Shown: positions 1-9,611, counted from the stretch's first letter. The stretch is DNA of 64,000 bases from Boesenbergia rotunda (GCA_024364735.1 JAGFNQ010002318.1:1-64000), one strand, 5' to 3'. The notes: a model not told the origin generated them from the sequence alone. Made by a program: numbers and translations.

Positions 1-262
1 GGAATGCTAGGCACTGGCGAAGGACTGCCAGACAGGAAAAGCCCTAGCAAAGGACCGCTAGGCTCTGGCGAAAGACTGCCAGAATGGACAAGTCCTAGCG
101 AAGGAATGCTAGGCACTGGCGAAGGGCTGCCAGAAGAAAAGACCTAGCGAAGGGCTGCTAGGCACCAAGTGAAGGGCAGCTTGGCAACTCAAGACCTGGC
201 GAAGGACTGCCGGGCAAAAGTCCAACTGGAGGAGCCGGTTGGCACCAGGTAAATTCTCCCGA
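1..262 (+). repeat. Tandem hairpin array in LTR A
   Basis: Successive units of about 20-30 bases, each a short stem around a purine-rich loop: CCTAGC..GCTAGG, CTGGC..GCCAG, CCAAG..CTTGG, CCTGGC..GCCGGG and CCAAC..GTTGG, with loops close to GAAGGAAT or GAAGGGCA. Stem arms change together while the loop stays similar. Copies occur at 8171-8450 and 63405-63670. Confidence 0.85.
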
Positions 263-480
263 GAGGAGTAGGTGAGGACGCGTTCCCCTTGAGGGAACAT
301 TAGGCGTCGGTTCGACCTAGGGCTCCATTTTGGAGACCAAAGTCAGAACCAAGATAGCCAAGGCTGTATAATTCATTATGTTATTGGTTTATTGTGTTTT
401 GGACTAACCCTGGATGCAGGACCAAAGGAACGTGTGTTTGCAGCTCAGAATGCCTCAAAGGAAAGAGGTGATCACTGACC

Positions 481-780
481 AGGGTGCCCGGAGTGTCCCG
501 GGCGCCCCCAAGGTGAACACAAAACACAACACAACCAGAAGAACCTCGACAGTACATTCTGAGGGCGCCTCCGCTGTCCCGGGCGCCCCCAGCCAGACTT
601 GCCGAGGAGACCTCAGCGCTGCGGATAAGAGCTGGCCGAGTCAACCAGGGCGCCCCCAGCGTCCAGGGCGCCCCCGTCAAAGGGTTATCCCGAGTTCTTA
701 GGGATAAACCCTTGACCGCGCCTTTTGGGGATCAAGCGCCACGTGGGGGGCGCCCCCGTCGACCAGGGCGCCCCCAGGCC
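481..780 (+). repeat. GGGCGCCC palindrome array upstream of LTR A promoter
   Basis: At least seven GGGCGCCC-type self-complementary blocks, most in pairs separated by about 10-20 bases, ending directly before the TATA box. Strongly CpG rich. The equivalent block in the 3' LTR spans about 8668-9033. Confidence 0.85.
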
Positions 781-782
781 CT

Positions 783-789
783 ATATAAA
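783..789 (+). promoter_or_regulatory. TATA box of LTR A
   Basis: TATATAA sits inside a GGCCC..GGGCCC inverted pair, directly after the palindrome array. Transcription would begin roughly 30 bases downstream. The 3' LTR copy is near 9036-9042. Confidence 0.75.
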
Positions 790-1190
790 GGGCCCTCGAC
801 CTCCTTCTTCAGAGCATCAATTACTGCGACGCTTCCACGCTCTTCTGCTTCCACGACACGCTCCAGAACTCTTCCAACTCGAGCTGACGACGTCCTGCTG
901 CTCCAACACTTCGATCTACACCGGACGTCGGTAACGAAGAGCTTAATTAAGTTTACTAGGCTAATTCTGTAATACTTTTTATTGTAAACTTTCTCGAACA
1001 TATAGAATTGCCCGCAGAAAACGGTCAACGACCGTGGGCCTTGGAGTAGGAGTCGACACAGGCTCCGAACCAAGTAAAACGACCGTGTTAGCATTGTTTG
1101 TGTGTCTTATTTCCGCTGCGCACTTACTCTTTTTAAATCCGAACGATTTGCGACATTCACCCCCCCTCTATCGCATCTCTCGATCCAACA

Positions 1191-1206
1191 AGTGGTATCA
1201 GAGCGG
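1191..1206 (+). promoter_or_regulatory. Primer binding site of A
   Basis: AGTGGTATCAGAGCGG follows the LTR end. TGGTATCAGAGC is the usual plant copia primer site, complementary to the 3' end of initiator tRNA-Met. Minus-strand DNA synthesis would start here. Confidence 0.92.
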
Positions 1207-1416
1207 GGAATTCAAACTTGGTGCAACCACCAGTTTGAAAATTTTTCGGATTTCTTTCGTTTTCTCTCTCATTTTTTTTAAATATTTTCGTTCGAGTTTT
1301 TTTTCAAGGTTGGTGCAACACCCCTTGAAATTTGTTCCTTTTTTTTTCCCGCACTACTAATCCAAGACCAAGTCTTGGAATATTTTCGTTGTTTTTTTTG
1401 CTATTTCAGTTAACAA

Positions 1417-3067
1417 ATGGCCATCCAAGAAGGTTTTAGCACCGCCAGCCTCCACTTTTCAGTGGAGAAGACTTTCCTTACTGGAAAAGTCGAATGGAGG
1501 TCCACCTGAAAACTCAGGTGGACATGTGGATAATCATCCAGTCTGGACTGATGATTCCCACAAATGCTGAAGGCGTACCACAAAACTACTCAGAGTGGGA
1601 CACTGCCCTTAAACGCAAGATTGAAGCTGACGCCAAAGCAACTCAGACCCTTCAATGCGGACTGACAAAAGAGGAGCTGAACCGCGTAGGCCCATTCAAC
1701 AGTGCCAAGGAGCTATGGGCTAAACTGATCGAGCTCCACGAAGGAACTTCAGATACGAGGATCAGCAAACGGGATCTGCTACTGAACAAGCTCTTCACTA
1801 TCAAAATGGCAGATAACGAGACAGCAGCCCAGCTCCACGCCAGAATCCAGGAACTGATGAACGGTCTTCACGCAATAGGTCACCAGGTTCAAAACCGTGA
1901 TCTTATAAGGTATGCCCTAAACGCGTTCCCTAGGACCACCTTGTGGGCATCTATGGTAGATGCATACAAGGTCTCTAGGGATCTTTCAAAAATTAAGTTA
2001 GATGAGTTATTTTCTGAACTTGAGCTGCATGAACAGACTAACTGCAATTTGGTCGAGAAAAGTATAGCCTTCTTTGCAGGGAAAACAGGAAAGACGACCA
2101 AGAAGAAAACTCAAGTTGAACCTGAATCTACCTCAGATTCAGAAACAGAAGATCAAGAAGAAGATCAATCTGAACTGGTCCGACTAGCTCGAAGCTACTA
2201 CAAAAAGTTGAAGAACCAAACCAACACACGGAGAACAAGCCGAAGAAAGGACGGACAAGCTGAACCGGCAACTGACAAACAAAAGCCCAACGTAACCTGC
2301 TACGAATGCAAGAAGAAGGGCCACTACAAGACTGAATGTCCAAGTCTAAAGGAGTCCAAAAAGACCAGAAAGAAGAAGGCACTCCAAGCAACCTGGGACG
2401 AGTCTTCCTCAGAAGAAGAAGAAGAAGCACCCCAGTCCAATCTTCTAGCCCTGACCGCTTCGGATCAAATCGAGACTGACTCAGACTCGGACCGGGACGA
2501 CGGCAAGCTGACATTCTCCGACGACGGCGAAATAAGGGTAACGGGTTTTTCAAAATTGCAATTGAATTCGCTTATTTCCTATCTATCCCGAGATTTGGCG
2601 AAAGCCAAACTCCGAATCGAGTCCCTCCGACAGGAAGTAAAACTCCTGAAAGAGGGAGCTGATTCTAAATCCTTAACTGAGAAAATTCAGGAAGGAACCC
2701 CTGACCAAGTTGAAAAACTTGAATCAGAGAATTCCTCCCTGAAAACTCAAGTTAAGGACTTAAGAACAGCTTTAGAACGATTCACTTCTGGTTCCAAGAA
2801 TCTTGATATGATTCTGGGAAAACAGAAGTCGTTCTAAACCGATCCGGACTTGGCTATAGAACCAAATCTCGGCAAAGATCTTACTTTGCTGTACTGAACC
2901 AGTCAAGACCTAAGGTTCAGGCATGGGTGCCAAAACTGTGCCTGACTAAACCAACTGGTTCAAATCAATTTTGGATCCCCAAGGACAAGATTCACATCTT
3001 GCCTAACCCATACAGAGGCTTTAGTCCAGGGGGAGCCAAAATCAAAACAATTTTTATAATTAGATAA
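1417..3067 (+). pseudogene. gag: gag of element A (two frameshifts)
   Basis: Capsid and nucleocapsid precursor that would form the cytoplasmic particle. The start ATGGCCATCCAAGAAGG matches the Gag start of J. One base is missing near 1451, so the ATG frame soon stops; the main open frame runs 1494-2837. It contains the copia Gag (UBN2-type) domain, with HEGTSDTRISKRDLLLNKL in its centre, the zinc knuckle CYECKKKGHYKTEC, an acidic stretch and a C-terminal coiled coil ending in LERFTSGSKNLDMILG. A second base loss near 2826 causes the stop at 2835-2837; the rest (NRSGLGYR to IIR-stop) continues in another frame to 3067. A post-knuckle coiled coil is a known Sirevirus Gag trait. Comparison with J fixes both frameshift places. 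Confidence 0.88.
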
Positions 3068-3840
3068 TTTTTTTTAATTGATTGATTGTTTGTTTATTTA
3101 ATTTTTTTTAAATTGCCATGCTTAGATTTAAGGAATACTTAGATTTAAGGACTAAATTACTTGAAACTTGAAAACATAGTATTGGGAGGAGGTGAGATGA
3201 TAGTACGTTGGGGAAACCAACTCTAATAAGATCAAGTCTACTTGGTCTCTTTAGACTGGTGAAACCAGCCGAAGCTACCGATCCAAGACCCAAGCTAGTT
3301 AGACCAGAAAATGACTTAATTTAATTTGAAAATGAAATTTCATTAAAAGGCTTTGTCAAGGAAAGGGTGGATGATCCCATAAGGCTACGGCCAAAGAAGG
3401 CCTAGTGCCTCGCCAAGACCTGGAAGCCAATTTCTGAAATTCAAATTCAAATTATCTTTTGTCAAATTCGAATCTAACTCAAAGTTCAAATAATTATAGA
3501 TTCTAATCTGTTTTCAAACCTATCTCTTTTTCGAAAAACTCTTAATCTGTTTTCAAAATTTCTACTTCTTAAACTATTCTTTTCAAAATCACTTAATCTA
3601 TTTTTCAAATTTCTAAACTTATTTTTTTAAAATCTGTTTTCAAAAATAAATAACTTTTTCAAAATAAATGAAATTCCTTTTCAAAACTAATTTTTACCTC
3701 AAACCTGTCTCACAAAAACCTTAAGGCTAACGTGTTTGAAAACCCTAGACTAGGGGTGAGACAGACTAGGAAGTGAAACTCAATTTAAGCTATCCCTAAC
3801 TCAAATTGGATCCAAATCATCAAAAATTCTTTATGTGTAG
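3068..3840 (+). other. Conserved non-coding block between gag and pol of A
   Basis: No open frame. It includes a GTGAGATGATAGTACGTT box (about 3190-3210), a segment at 3345-3433 that is about 90 percent identical to parts of G and J, with a GGCC-AAAGAA-GGCC hairpin, and an inverted pair CTGTCTCAC (3705-3713) / GTGAGACAG (3756-3764). It ends in TTATGTGTAG, after which the pol frame opens. Confidence 0.75.
3345..3433 (+). ncRNA. Candidate structured cis-acting RNA block
   Basis: Matches 19095-19183 in G and 42550-42637 in J. Wider similarity runs from about 3180, including CTAGTTAGACC. It contains GGCC-AAAGAA-GGCC and the text CTCGCCAAGACCTGGAAG. It is kept in elements without pol, which suggests packaging, dimerisation or translation control; the function is inferred. 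Confidence 0.5.
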
Positions 3841-6800
3841 GAACATAAAGATTTGGACCAATGGATGTTAGATAGCGGGTGCTCCAGACATATGACTGGG
3901 GACAAATTGAAGTTCACCAAACTCAAGTTCAAAAACCTGGGCTCAGTGGCATTTGGTAACAATGCTACACTCAAGGTAATTGGGTCAGGTAATATTGAAC
4001 TTAAATCCAATTTCATTATTAAGAAAGTTCTATTGGTGGAAAACTTCAATTTTAACTTACTTAGCATAAGTCAGTTATGTGACTCTGGTTATTTAGTTAC
4101 TTTCAACAATTCTAATTGCCTGATTAGAAATGCACAAGACTCAGAAATCATGCTTAAGGGCACTAGGAAAAACAATGTATACACTATAAATCTTCCCCTT
4201 ATACCCAAATGCATGTTAACACAGTTAGAACAATCAAAACTCTGGCATAGGAGATTAGGTCATACCAATCTAAGAACTATCTCAAAAATTACCCAACTTG
4301 GCTTAGTCAAAGGTGTTCCCAAAATTAAGAATAATGAAAACCTAATATGTGAATCCTGTAATCAAGGCAAACAAACCAAGTCTAGTCACAAATTGATCCA
4401 ATCTGATCAAACCCAAACCACACTTGAGCTCCTACACCTTGACCTATTTGATTCACATGGAGCCAAGTCACTAAGTGGAAACCGATACTGCTTAGTGATA
4501 ATTGATGACTACTCTAGGTTCACCTGGGTCAGGTTTCTCAAGACCAAAGATGAAACCCTGAACCTATTTAACAACTTTTGTAAATTGATTGAAAATCAAA
4601 ATGATACCAAAATCAAAAGACTTAGGTCTGACCACGGGGGAGAATTCGAGAATCAAAGATTCGAAGAATTCTGCAAAGTAAATGGATATAAACACGAATT
4701 TTCGTGTCCTAGAACCCCCCAACAAAATGGTATAGTAGAAAGGAAGAATAGAACCCTACAGGAAGCTGCTAGGGCTATGCTCAATGAATTTGACCTACCT
4801 AACCACTATTGGGCAGAAGCAATTAGCACAGCTTGCTATATCCAAAATAGAATTCTGCTTAATAAAAGGTTAAATAAAACACCCTATGAACTTTACTACC
4901 ATAGACTTCCAAACCTACACTATCTTAGAGTCTTTGGATGCAAAGTCCATATTCTTAATACCAAAGACTATCTTGGAAAATTCCAATCCAAGTCAAACCC
5001 AGGTATCTTTTTAGGATACTCTACAACAAGTAGAGCTTATAGAGTCTACAACAAAATAACTAAGAAAATTGAAGAAACAACCAACTTAATATTTGATGAA
5101 GAAACTTACCCAAAATCTGATAATTCTGACTTAGCTTCACCAAATACTGATCAAGAAGATAACTCTGAAACCCTAACTGAACCCTTTAATGACTTAACAA
5201 TTGAACCAACTTCTGAATCAGTTGAACCAACCAATGAACCCAGAATTGAACCTATTGGACCCACTGGACCTGAAGCTGAGCCAAGTACTAGAAAAACCAA
5301 GAAACCCAGACTCAGTCACCAAACTGACCAAATTGTAGGTGATCCAACCTTAGGAGTCAGAACTAGAGCTTCCTATAGAAATCTTAGTCAAATAGCCATG
5401 ATTTCAAAGATTGAACCTAAGACTATTGAGGAAGCCCTACCTGATCCTGACTGGATCTTAGCCATGCAAGAAGAGTTAGCCCAATTTGAGAGAAACCAAG
5501 TCTGGGAGTTAGTATCTAAACCTAAGGGCAAATCCGTAATTGACACTAAGTGGGTATTTAGGAATAAGTTAAACGATCAAGGTGAAATAGTCCGAAATAA
5601 AGCCCGCTTAGTAGCTAAGGGATTCAGCCAAGTAGAAGGGTTGGATTATGATGAAACCTACGCCCCTGTAGCTAGACTTGAGTCTATTAGGATGTTACTA
5701 GCCTTTGCATCCCATAAAGGATTTAAATTATACCAAATGGATGTAAAGTCAGCCTTCTTAAATGGGCTTATTAAGGAAGAAGTTTATGTAGGACAACCCC
5801 CAGGATTTGAGGATATAGAAAAACCAGATCATGTCTACAAACTTAGTAAAGCCCTTTATGGACTAAAACAAGCACCCAGGGCCTGGTATGAAAGATTATC
5901 CAATTACCTGATCTCTAAAGAATTCAAACAAGGTCAAATCGACCCAACCTTGTTTGTTAAAATTTTAGAAAAGGATATATTTGTTGCCCAAATTTACGTA
6001 GATGATATAATATTTGGATCAACTAATTCTAAATTTCTAAAAGAATTTGTAACAATTATGGAAAATGAATTTGAAATGAGTTTAGTTGGGGAACTCAACT
6101 TTTTCCTAGGGTTACAAATCAAACAAACTAAGGATGGAAATTATGTACATCAATCTAAATATGCTAAAGAACTAATTAAGAAATTTAAAATGGATAACTC
6201 TAAAAGTGTAAGTACCCCAATGGCCACAAATGTAAAATTAGATAGTGACCCTGAGGGTAAACCAGTAGACCTAAAACTTTACAGAAGTATGATAGGAAGT
6301 CTACTGTACCTTACAGCCAGCAGACCTGATATACTTTTTTCAGTAGGAATGTGTGCTAGGTACCAAACCTGTGCTAAGGAAACTCACTTAGCAGCCCTAA
6401 AAAGAGTTTTAAGATACATTAAGGGCACCCTAAATGTAGGGATTTGGTACCCTAGGACTTCATCCTTTAAGTTATCAGGATACTCTGATTCTGACTATGC
6501 TGGTTGTAAATTAGATAGAAAAAGTACAAGTGGAAGCTGTCAACTTTTAGGAAACAGCTTAGTAAGTTGGTGCAGTAGAAAGCAACACTGTGTTGCTTTA
6601 TCAACAACTGAAGCCGAATATGTAGCCTTAGGAGAGTGTGTAGCTCAACTCCTATGGATGATGCATACTCTTAAGGACTTTCAACTAGACTACAATCAGA
6701 CCCAAGTCAATATTGACAATATTAGCTCAATTAACTTAACCAAAAACCCAATACAACATTCTAGAACCAAACACATAGAAGTAAAACATCACTTTGTAAG

Positions 6801-6939
6801 AGATCACGTAGCTAGGGGTGAAATAGTCCTTAAGCATGTAGACTCCAAATCCAACCTAGCTGACATATTCACTAAACCCCTACCTGAATCTGAGTTTAGC
6901 TCACTAAGAAGGCAGTTAGGGTTGTGCTTAGTAGAATAG
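3841..6939 (+). CDS. pol: Pol polyprotein of element A, intact
   Basis: Makes the enzymes that copy element RNA and integrate it. The frame is open from 3841, directly after a TAG; no ATG opens it, so it is probably expressed by splicing, readthrough or frameshift from gag. In order: aspartic protease (DSGCSRHMTG, about residues 11-20); integrase zinc region (HRRLGH); integrase core with D201, D264 and E300, a DD35E spacing as expected; reverse transcriptase with QMDVKSAFLNG and YVDD (about 719-722); RNase H with SDSDYAG and HIEVKHHFVRDH; stop after LGLCLVE. Close to 1030 residues, a normal length for gag-less copia Pol. No stops or shifts, in contrast to gag. Very confident as a copia Pol. 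Confidence 0.96.
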   Translation, partial: EHKDLDQWMLDSGCSRHMTGDKLKFTKLKFKNLGSVAFGNNATLKVIGSGNIELKSNFIIKKVLLVENFNFNLLSISQLCDSGYLVTFNNSNCLIRNAQDSEIMLKGTRKNNVYTINLPLIPKCMLTQLEQSKLWHRRLGHTNLRTISKITQLGLVKGVPKIKNNENLICESCNQGKQTKSSHKLIQSDQTQTTLELLHLDLFDSHGAKSLSGNRYCLVIIDDYSRFTWVRFLKTKDETLNLFNNFCKLIENQNDTKIKRLRSDHGGEFENQRFEEFCKVNGYKHEFSCPRTPQQNGIVERKNRTLQEAARAMLNEFDLPNHYWAEAISTACYIQNRILLNKRLNKTPYELYYHRLPNLHYLRVFGCKVHILNTKDYLGKFQSKSNPGIFLGYSTTSRAYRVYNKITKKIEETTNLIFDEETYPKSDNSDLASPNTDQEDNSETLTEPFNDLTIEPTSESVEPTNEPRIEPIGPTGPEAEPSTRKTKKPRLSHQTDQIVGDPTLGVRTRASYRNLSQIAMISKIEPKTIEEALPDPDWILAMQEELAQFERNQVWELVSKPKGKSVIDTKWVFRNKLNDQGEIVRNKARLVAKGFSQVEGLDYDETYAPVARLESIRMLLAFASHKGFKLYQMDVKSAFLNGLIKEEVYVGQPPGFEDIEKPDHVYKLSKALYGLKQAPRAWYERLSNYLISKEFKQGQIDPTLFVKILEKDIFVAQIYVDDIIFGSTNSKFLKEFVTIMENEFEMSLVGELNFFLGLQIKQTKDGNYVHQSKYAKELIKKFKMDNSKSVSTPMATNVKLDSDPEGKPVDLKLYRSMIGSLLYLTASRPDILFSVGMCARYQTCAKETHLAALKRVLRYIKGTLNVGIWYPRTSSFKLSGYSDSDYAGCKLDRKSTSGSCQLLGNSLVSWCSRKQHCVALSTTEAEYVALGECVAQLLWMMHTLKDFQLDYNQTQVNIDNISSINLTKNPIQHSRTKHIEVKHHFVRDHVARGEIVLKHVDSKSNLADIFTKPLPESEFSSLRRQLGLCLVE

Positions 6940-8066
6940 AATCATTTGGTTTTTTGCCTTAAAATGTTTTAAATTGATTTTAAAATGTTGTAAATTGATT
7001 TTAAAATGTTTTTGTTAAAAATGTTACTTTAACTTTAAAAAGTTTTTTCTTAAGTTCAAAAATTTTTTTTACTTAGTTTTATTTCAAAAAACTACCCCCT
7101 TCAAAACTAGGGCTTTTTCGAAAATGGACTTAGCCTAGGCTCTAACCCTAGAACTGCATGCACCTATAGACTTAGAAGCCAGCATCTCACAAGCACCTAA
7201 GGATACTTTTGATTGATAACCTAGAAAGGGTTGAGATGCTTAGGTCTTTGCCTCAATTCAAGATGCTTTAAGTCAGTGCATCGGCAGCAATTGGGGCACT
7301 AAATGAACAGCAATCAGGTTAAGTGTCAAGTTTAGACAATCTAACTTGAACAATGCACTTAACTTGACTAACCCTAGCGAAAACTACTGTTTATAACAGT
7401 TAGTAAGTAGCTAATTGGGTTAGACAGGTCCCTAAAGATTTAACCAGACTTAGGTCCTAGCTCGATTCAGTACAGCAAATGCTTAATTTAATTATTGCAA
7501 ATATCTTTTTGTGCATTTTTTGATATATGTCAAAGGGGGAGAGTTGGAAAGGAAACAGGGAACAAAAATGTTTTTCCAAAATTTCTAACTCTGAATTATT
7601 TCTAAAACTTAATTTATTTGCTTAAAATCCTTTTTGCTCTGAACTGCTATTAATTTTCTTTGAAAAGTTTTTTCTAAAAGTCTGAAATTTTGTTTTTTTA
7701 AGTCTGAAATTTTTTTCCTAAGTCTGAAAAAGGTTTCCAAGTCTCGAATCTTTCTAAGTATGAATTTTTAAAGCCTGAATTTTTTTGTGCTTAAAAACAA
7801 GTGTTTTCAAAAACTGAAAAAGTCTAAGTCTAAACTCAAAATGAAAACTCCTTCAACTTAGAACATCTTTTTTGAAAAACTCAGCCAATACTTAAAAAGT
7901 TTTTCTATAATAAAATTTTCTAAGTATTTAAACCCAAACCACCTACTTTTGAAAAATCTAGGGGGAGATTTCTTCCAGGGGGAGGGAATCTAACTTAGGA
8001 TTTCAATTTCAGCATTTTTTTCTTAACTTTTTGAACTAGGTTGCCATATATCAAAAAGGGGGAGAT
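6940..8066 (+). other. 3' non-coding region of A with repeated PPT-like tracts
   Basis: AT-rich, no plausible gene. It holds the CATCTCA (7183-7189) / TGAGATG (7232-7238) inverted pair and PPT-like tracts at 7532-7542, 7968-7986 and 8053-8066. Its 7080-7440 part matches 45340-45700 of J. Family A shows no env-like ORF here, unlike B. Confidence 0.8.
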
Positions 8067-8135
8067 TGTTGGTGCAGAATGCACCCAAGTCAAACCTGTG
8101 TTTTGATATTGGCAAAAGGGTTCAAAAGTTAAGGG
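8021..8135 (+). repeat. Inverted repeat spanning PPT and LTR start (A)
   Basis: The arm TTGCCATATATCAAAA (8041-8056), extended upstream by CTTAACTTTTTGAAC, pairs imperfectly with TTTTGATATTGGCAAA (8101-8116) plus TTCAAAAGTTAAG in the LTR. The loop holds the PPT and the first LTR bases. Confidence 0.75.
8053..8066 (+). promoter_or_regulatory. Polypurine tract of A
   Basis: AAAAAGGGGGAGAT abuts the 3' LTR and should prime plus-strand DNA synthesis. Look-alikes upstream (7532-7542 and 7968-7986) are typical of Sireviruses. Confidence 0.9.
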
Positions 8136-9445
8136 TTAGTTGTTGTCTAACAAGTTTCTTGAGTGTACAGGAAAAGCCCTAGCGAAGGAATGCTAGGCAC
8201 TGGCGAAGGACTGCCAGACAGGAAAAGCCCTAGCAAAGGACCGCTAGGCTCTGGCGAAGGACTGCCAGAATGGACAAGTCCTAGCGAAGGAATGCTAGGC
8301 ACTGGCGAAGGGCTGCCAGAAGAAAAGACCTAGCGAAGGGCTGCTAGGCACCAAGCGAAGGGCAGCTTGGCAACTCAAGACCTGGCGAAGGACTGCCGGG
8401 CAAAAGTCCAACTGGAGGAGCCGGTTGGCACCAGGTAAATTCTCCCGAGAGGAGTAGGTGAGGACGCGTTCCCCTTGAGGGAACATTAGGCGTCGGTTCG
8501 ACCTAGGGCTCCATTTTGGAGACCAAAGTCAGAACCAAGACAGCCAAGGCTGTATAATTCATTATGTTATTGGTTTATTGTGTTTTGGACTAACCCTGGA
8601 TGCAGGACCAAAGGAACGTGTGTCTGCAGCTCAGAATGCCTCAAAGGAAAGAGGCGATCGCTGACCAGGGCGCCCGGAGTGTCCCGGGCGCCCCCAAGGT
8701 GAACACAAAACACAACACAACCAGAAGAACCTCGACAGTACATTCTGAGGGCGCCCCCGCTGTCCCGGGCGCCCCCATTGCAAACCAACTCTGCCACGTC
8801 TGCGCTACACGCCCAGGGCGCCCCCGCTGTCCCGGGCGCCCCCAGCCAGACTTGCCGAGGAGACCTCAGCGCTGCGGATAAGAGCTGGCCGAGTCAACCA
8901 GGGCGCCCCCAGCGTCCAGGGCGCCCCCGTCAAAGGGTTATCCCGAGTTCTTAGGGATAAACCCTTGACCGCGCCTTTTGGGGATCAAGCGCCACGTGGG
9001 GGGGCGCCCCCGTCGACCAGGGCGCCCCCAGGCCCTATATAAAGGGCCCTCGACCTCCTTCTTCAGAGCATCAATTACTGCGACGCTTCCACGCTCTTCT
9101 GCTTCCACGACACACTCCAGAACTCTTCCAACTCGAGCTGACGACGTCCTACTGCTCCAACACTTCGATCTACACCGGACGTCGGTAACGAACAGCTTAA
9201 TTAAGTTTACTAGGCTAATTCTGTAATACTTTTTATTGTAAACTTTCTCGAACATATAGAATTGCCCGCAGAAAATGGTCAACGACCGTGGGCCTTGGAG
9301 TAGGAGTCGACACAGGCTCCGAACCAAGTAAAACGACCGTGTTAGCATTGTTTGTGTGTCTTATTTTCGCTGCGCACTTACTCTTTTTAAATCCGAACGA
9401 TTTGCGACATTCACCCCCCCCTCTATCGCATCTCTCGATCCAACA
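8067..9445 (+). repeat. 3' LTR of element A
   Basis: Starts TGTTGGTGCAG and ends TCCAACA; 1379 bases. Same internal order as the 5' copy, with the extra 67 bases in the palindrome array. Short open frames inside it are LTR shadows. Confidence 0.95.
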
Positions 9446-9611
9446 CATTGAAGTGCGTCACCACTTCATTAGGGATCATGTTGCTAGAGGAGATATTGTA
9501 CTCTCGCATGTGGAGTCAAAATCGAACCTAGTAGACATTTTCACTAAAGCACTTCCCGAAAATGAATTTAGTTTCTTAAGGAGGGAGTTGAGAATGTGTC
9601 GTGCTTCATAG
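9446..9611 (+). pseudogene. pol: C-terminal fragment of B pol (RNase H end)
   Basis: Encodes HIEVRHHFIRDHVARGD and DIFTKALPENEF, then a stop at 9609-9611. This is the usual copia RNase H tail. The upstream part is displaced by element A. Compared with C it keeps the arginines where C has a stop at 52966. Confidence 0.9.

Larger units (their letters stand above)
1..1190 (+). repeat. 5' LTR of element A (5' end missing)
   Basis: Matches 8187-9445, so about 120 bases of the LTR lie before the window. It ends in ...TCCAACA directly before the primer site. Reading left to right it holds a hairpin array (about 1-260), a GC-rich palindrome array (about 481-780), a TATA box (783-789) and a U5-like segment. 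Relative to the 3' LTR it lacks about 67 bases near position 580, between two copies of a GGGCGCCCCCGCTGTCCCGG-type repeat, which fits a slippage or recombination deletion. Confidence 0.93.
1..9445 (+). mobile_element. Element A: young Sirevirus-like Ty1/copia retrotransposon
   Basis: Order seen: 5' LTR (cut by window edge), primer site, gag, non-coding block, pol, long 3' non-coding region with PPTs, 3' LTR. The two LTRs show only about a dozen substitutions by eye over some 1190 aligned bases, mostly transitions, plus a 67-base indel, so the insertion is recent. It interrupts element B: the bases right after its 3' end resume a copia RNase H reading frame. The target duplication cannot be confirmed because the 5' flank is outside the window. 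Pol is intact but gag carries two one-base losses, so this copy probably cannot make its own Gag. Sirevirus assignment rests on architecture and is known family knowledge applied by inference. Confidence 0.9.

Noticed and set aside
414..701. Proline/arginine-rich open frames in the A LTR (also 8600-8881 and 381-680 minus)
   Set aside because: They arise from GGCGCCC palindromes; the 67-base indel between LTRs breaks them and no homologous protein is apparent.
2128..2553. 141-residue minus-strand open frame over A gag
   Set aside because: Shadow of the acidic and lysine-rich coding strand.
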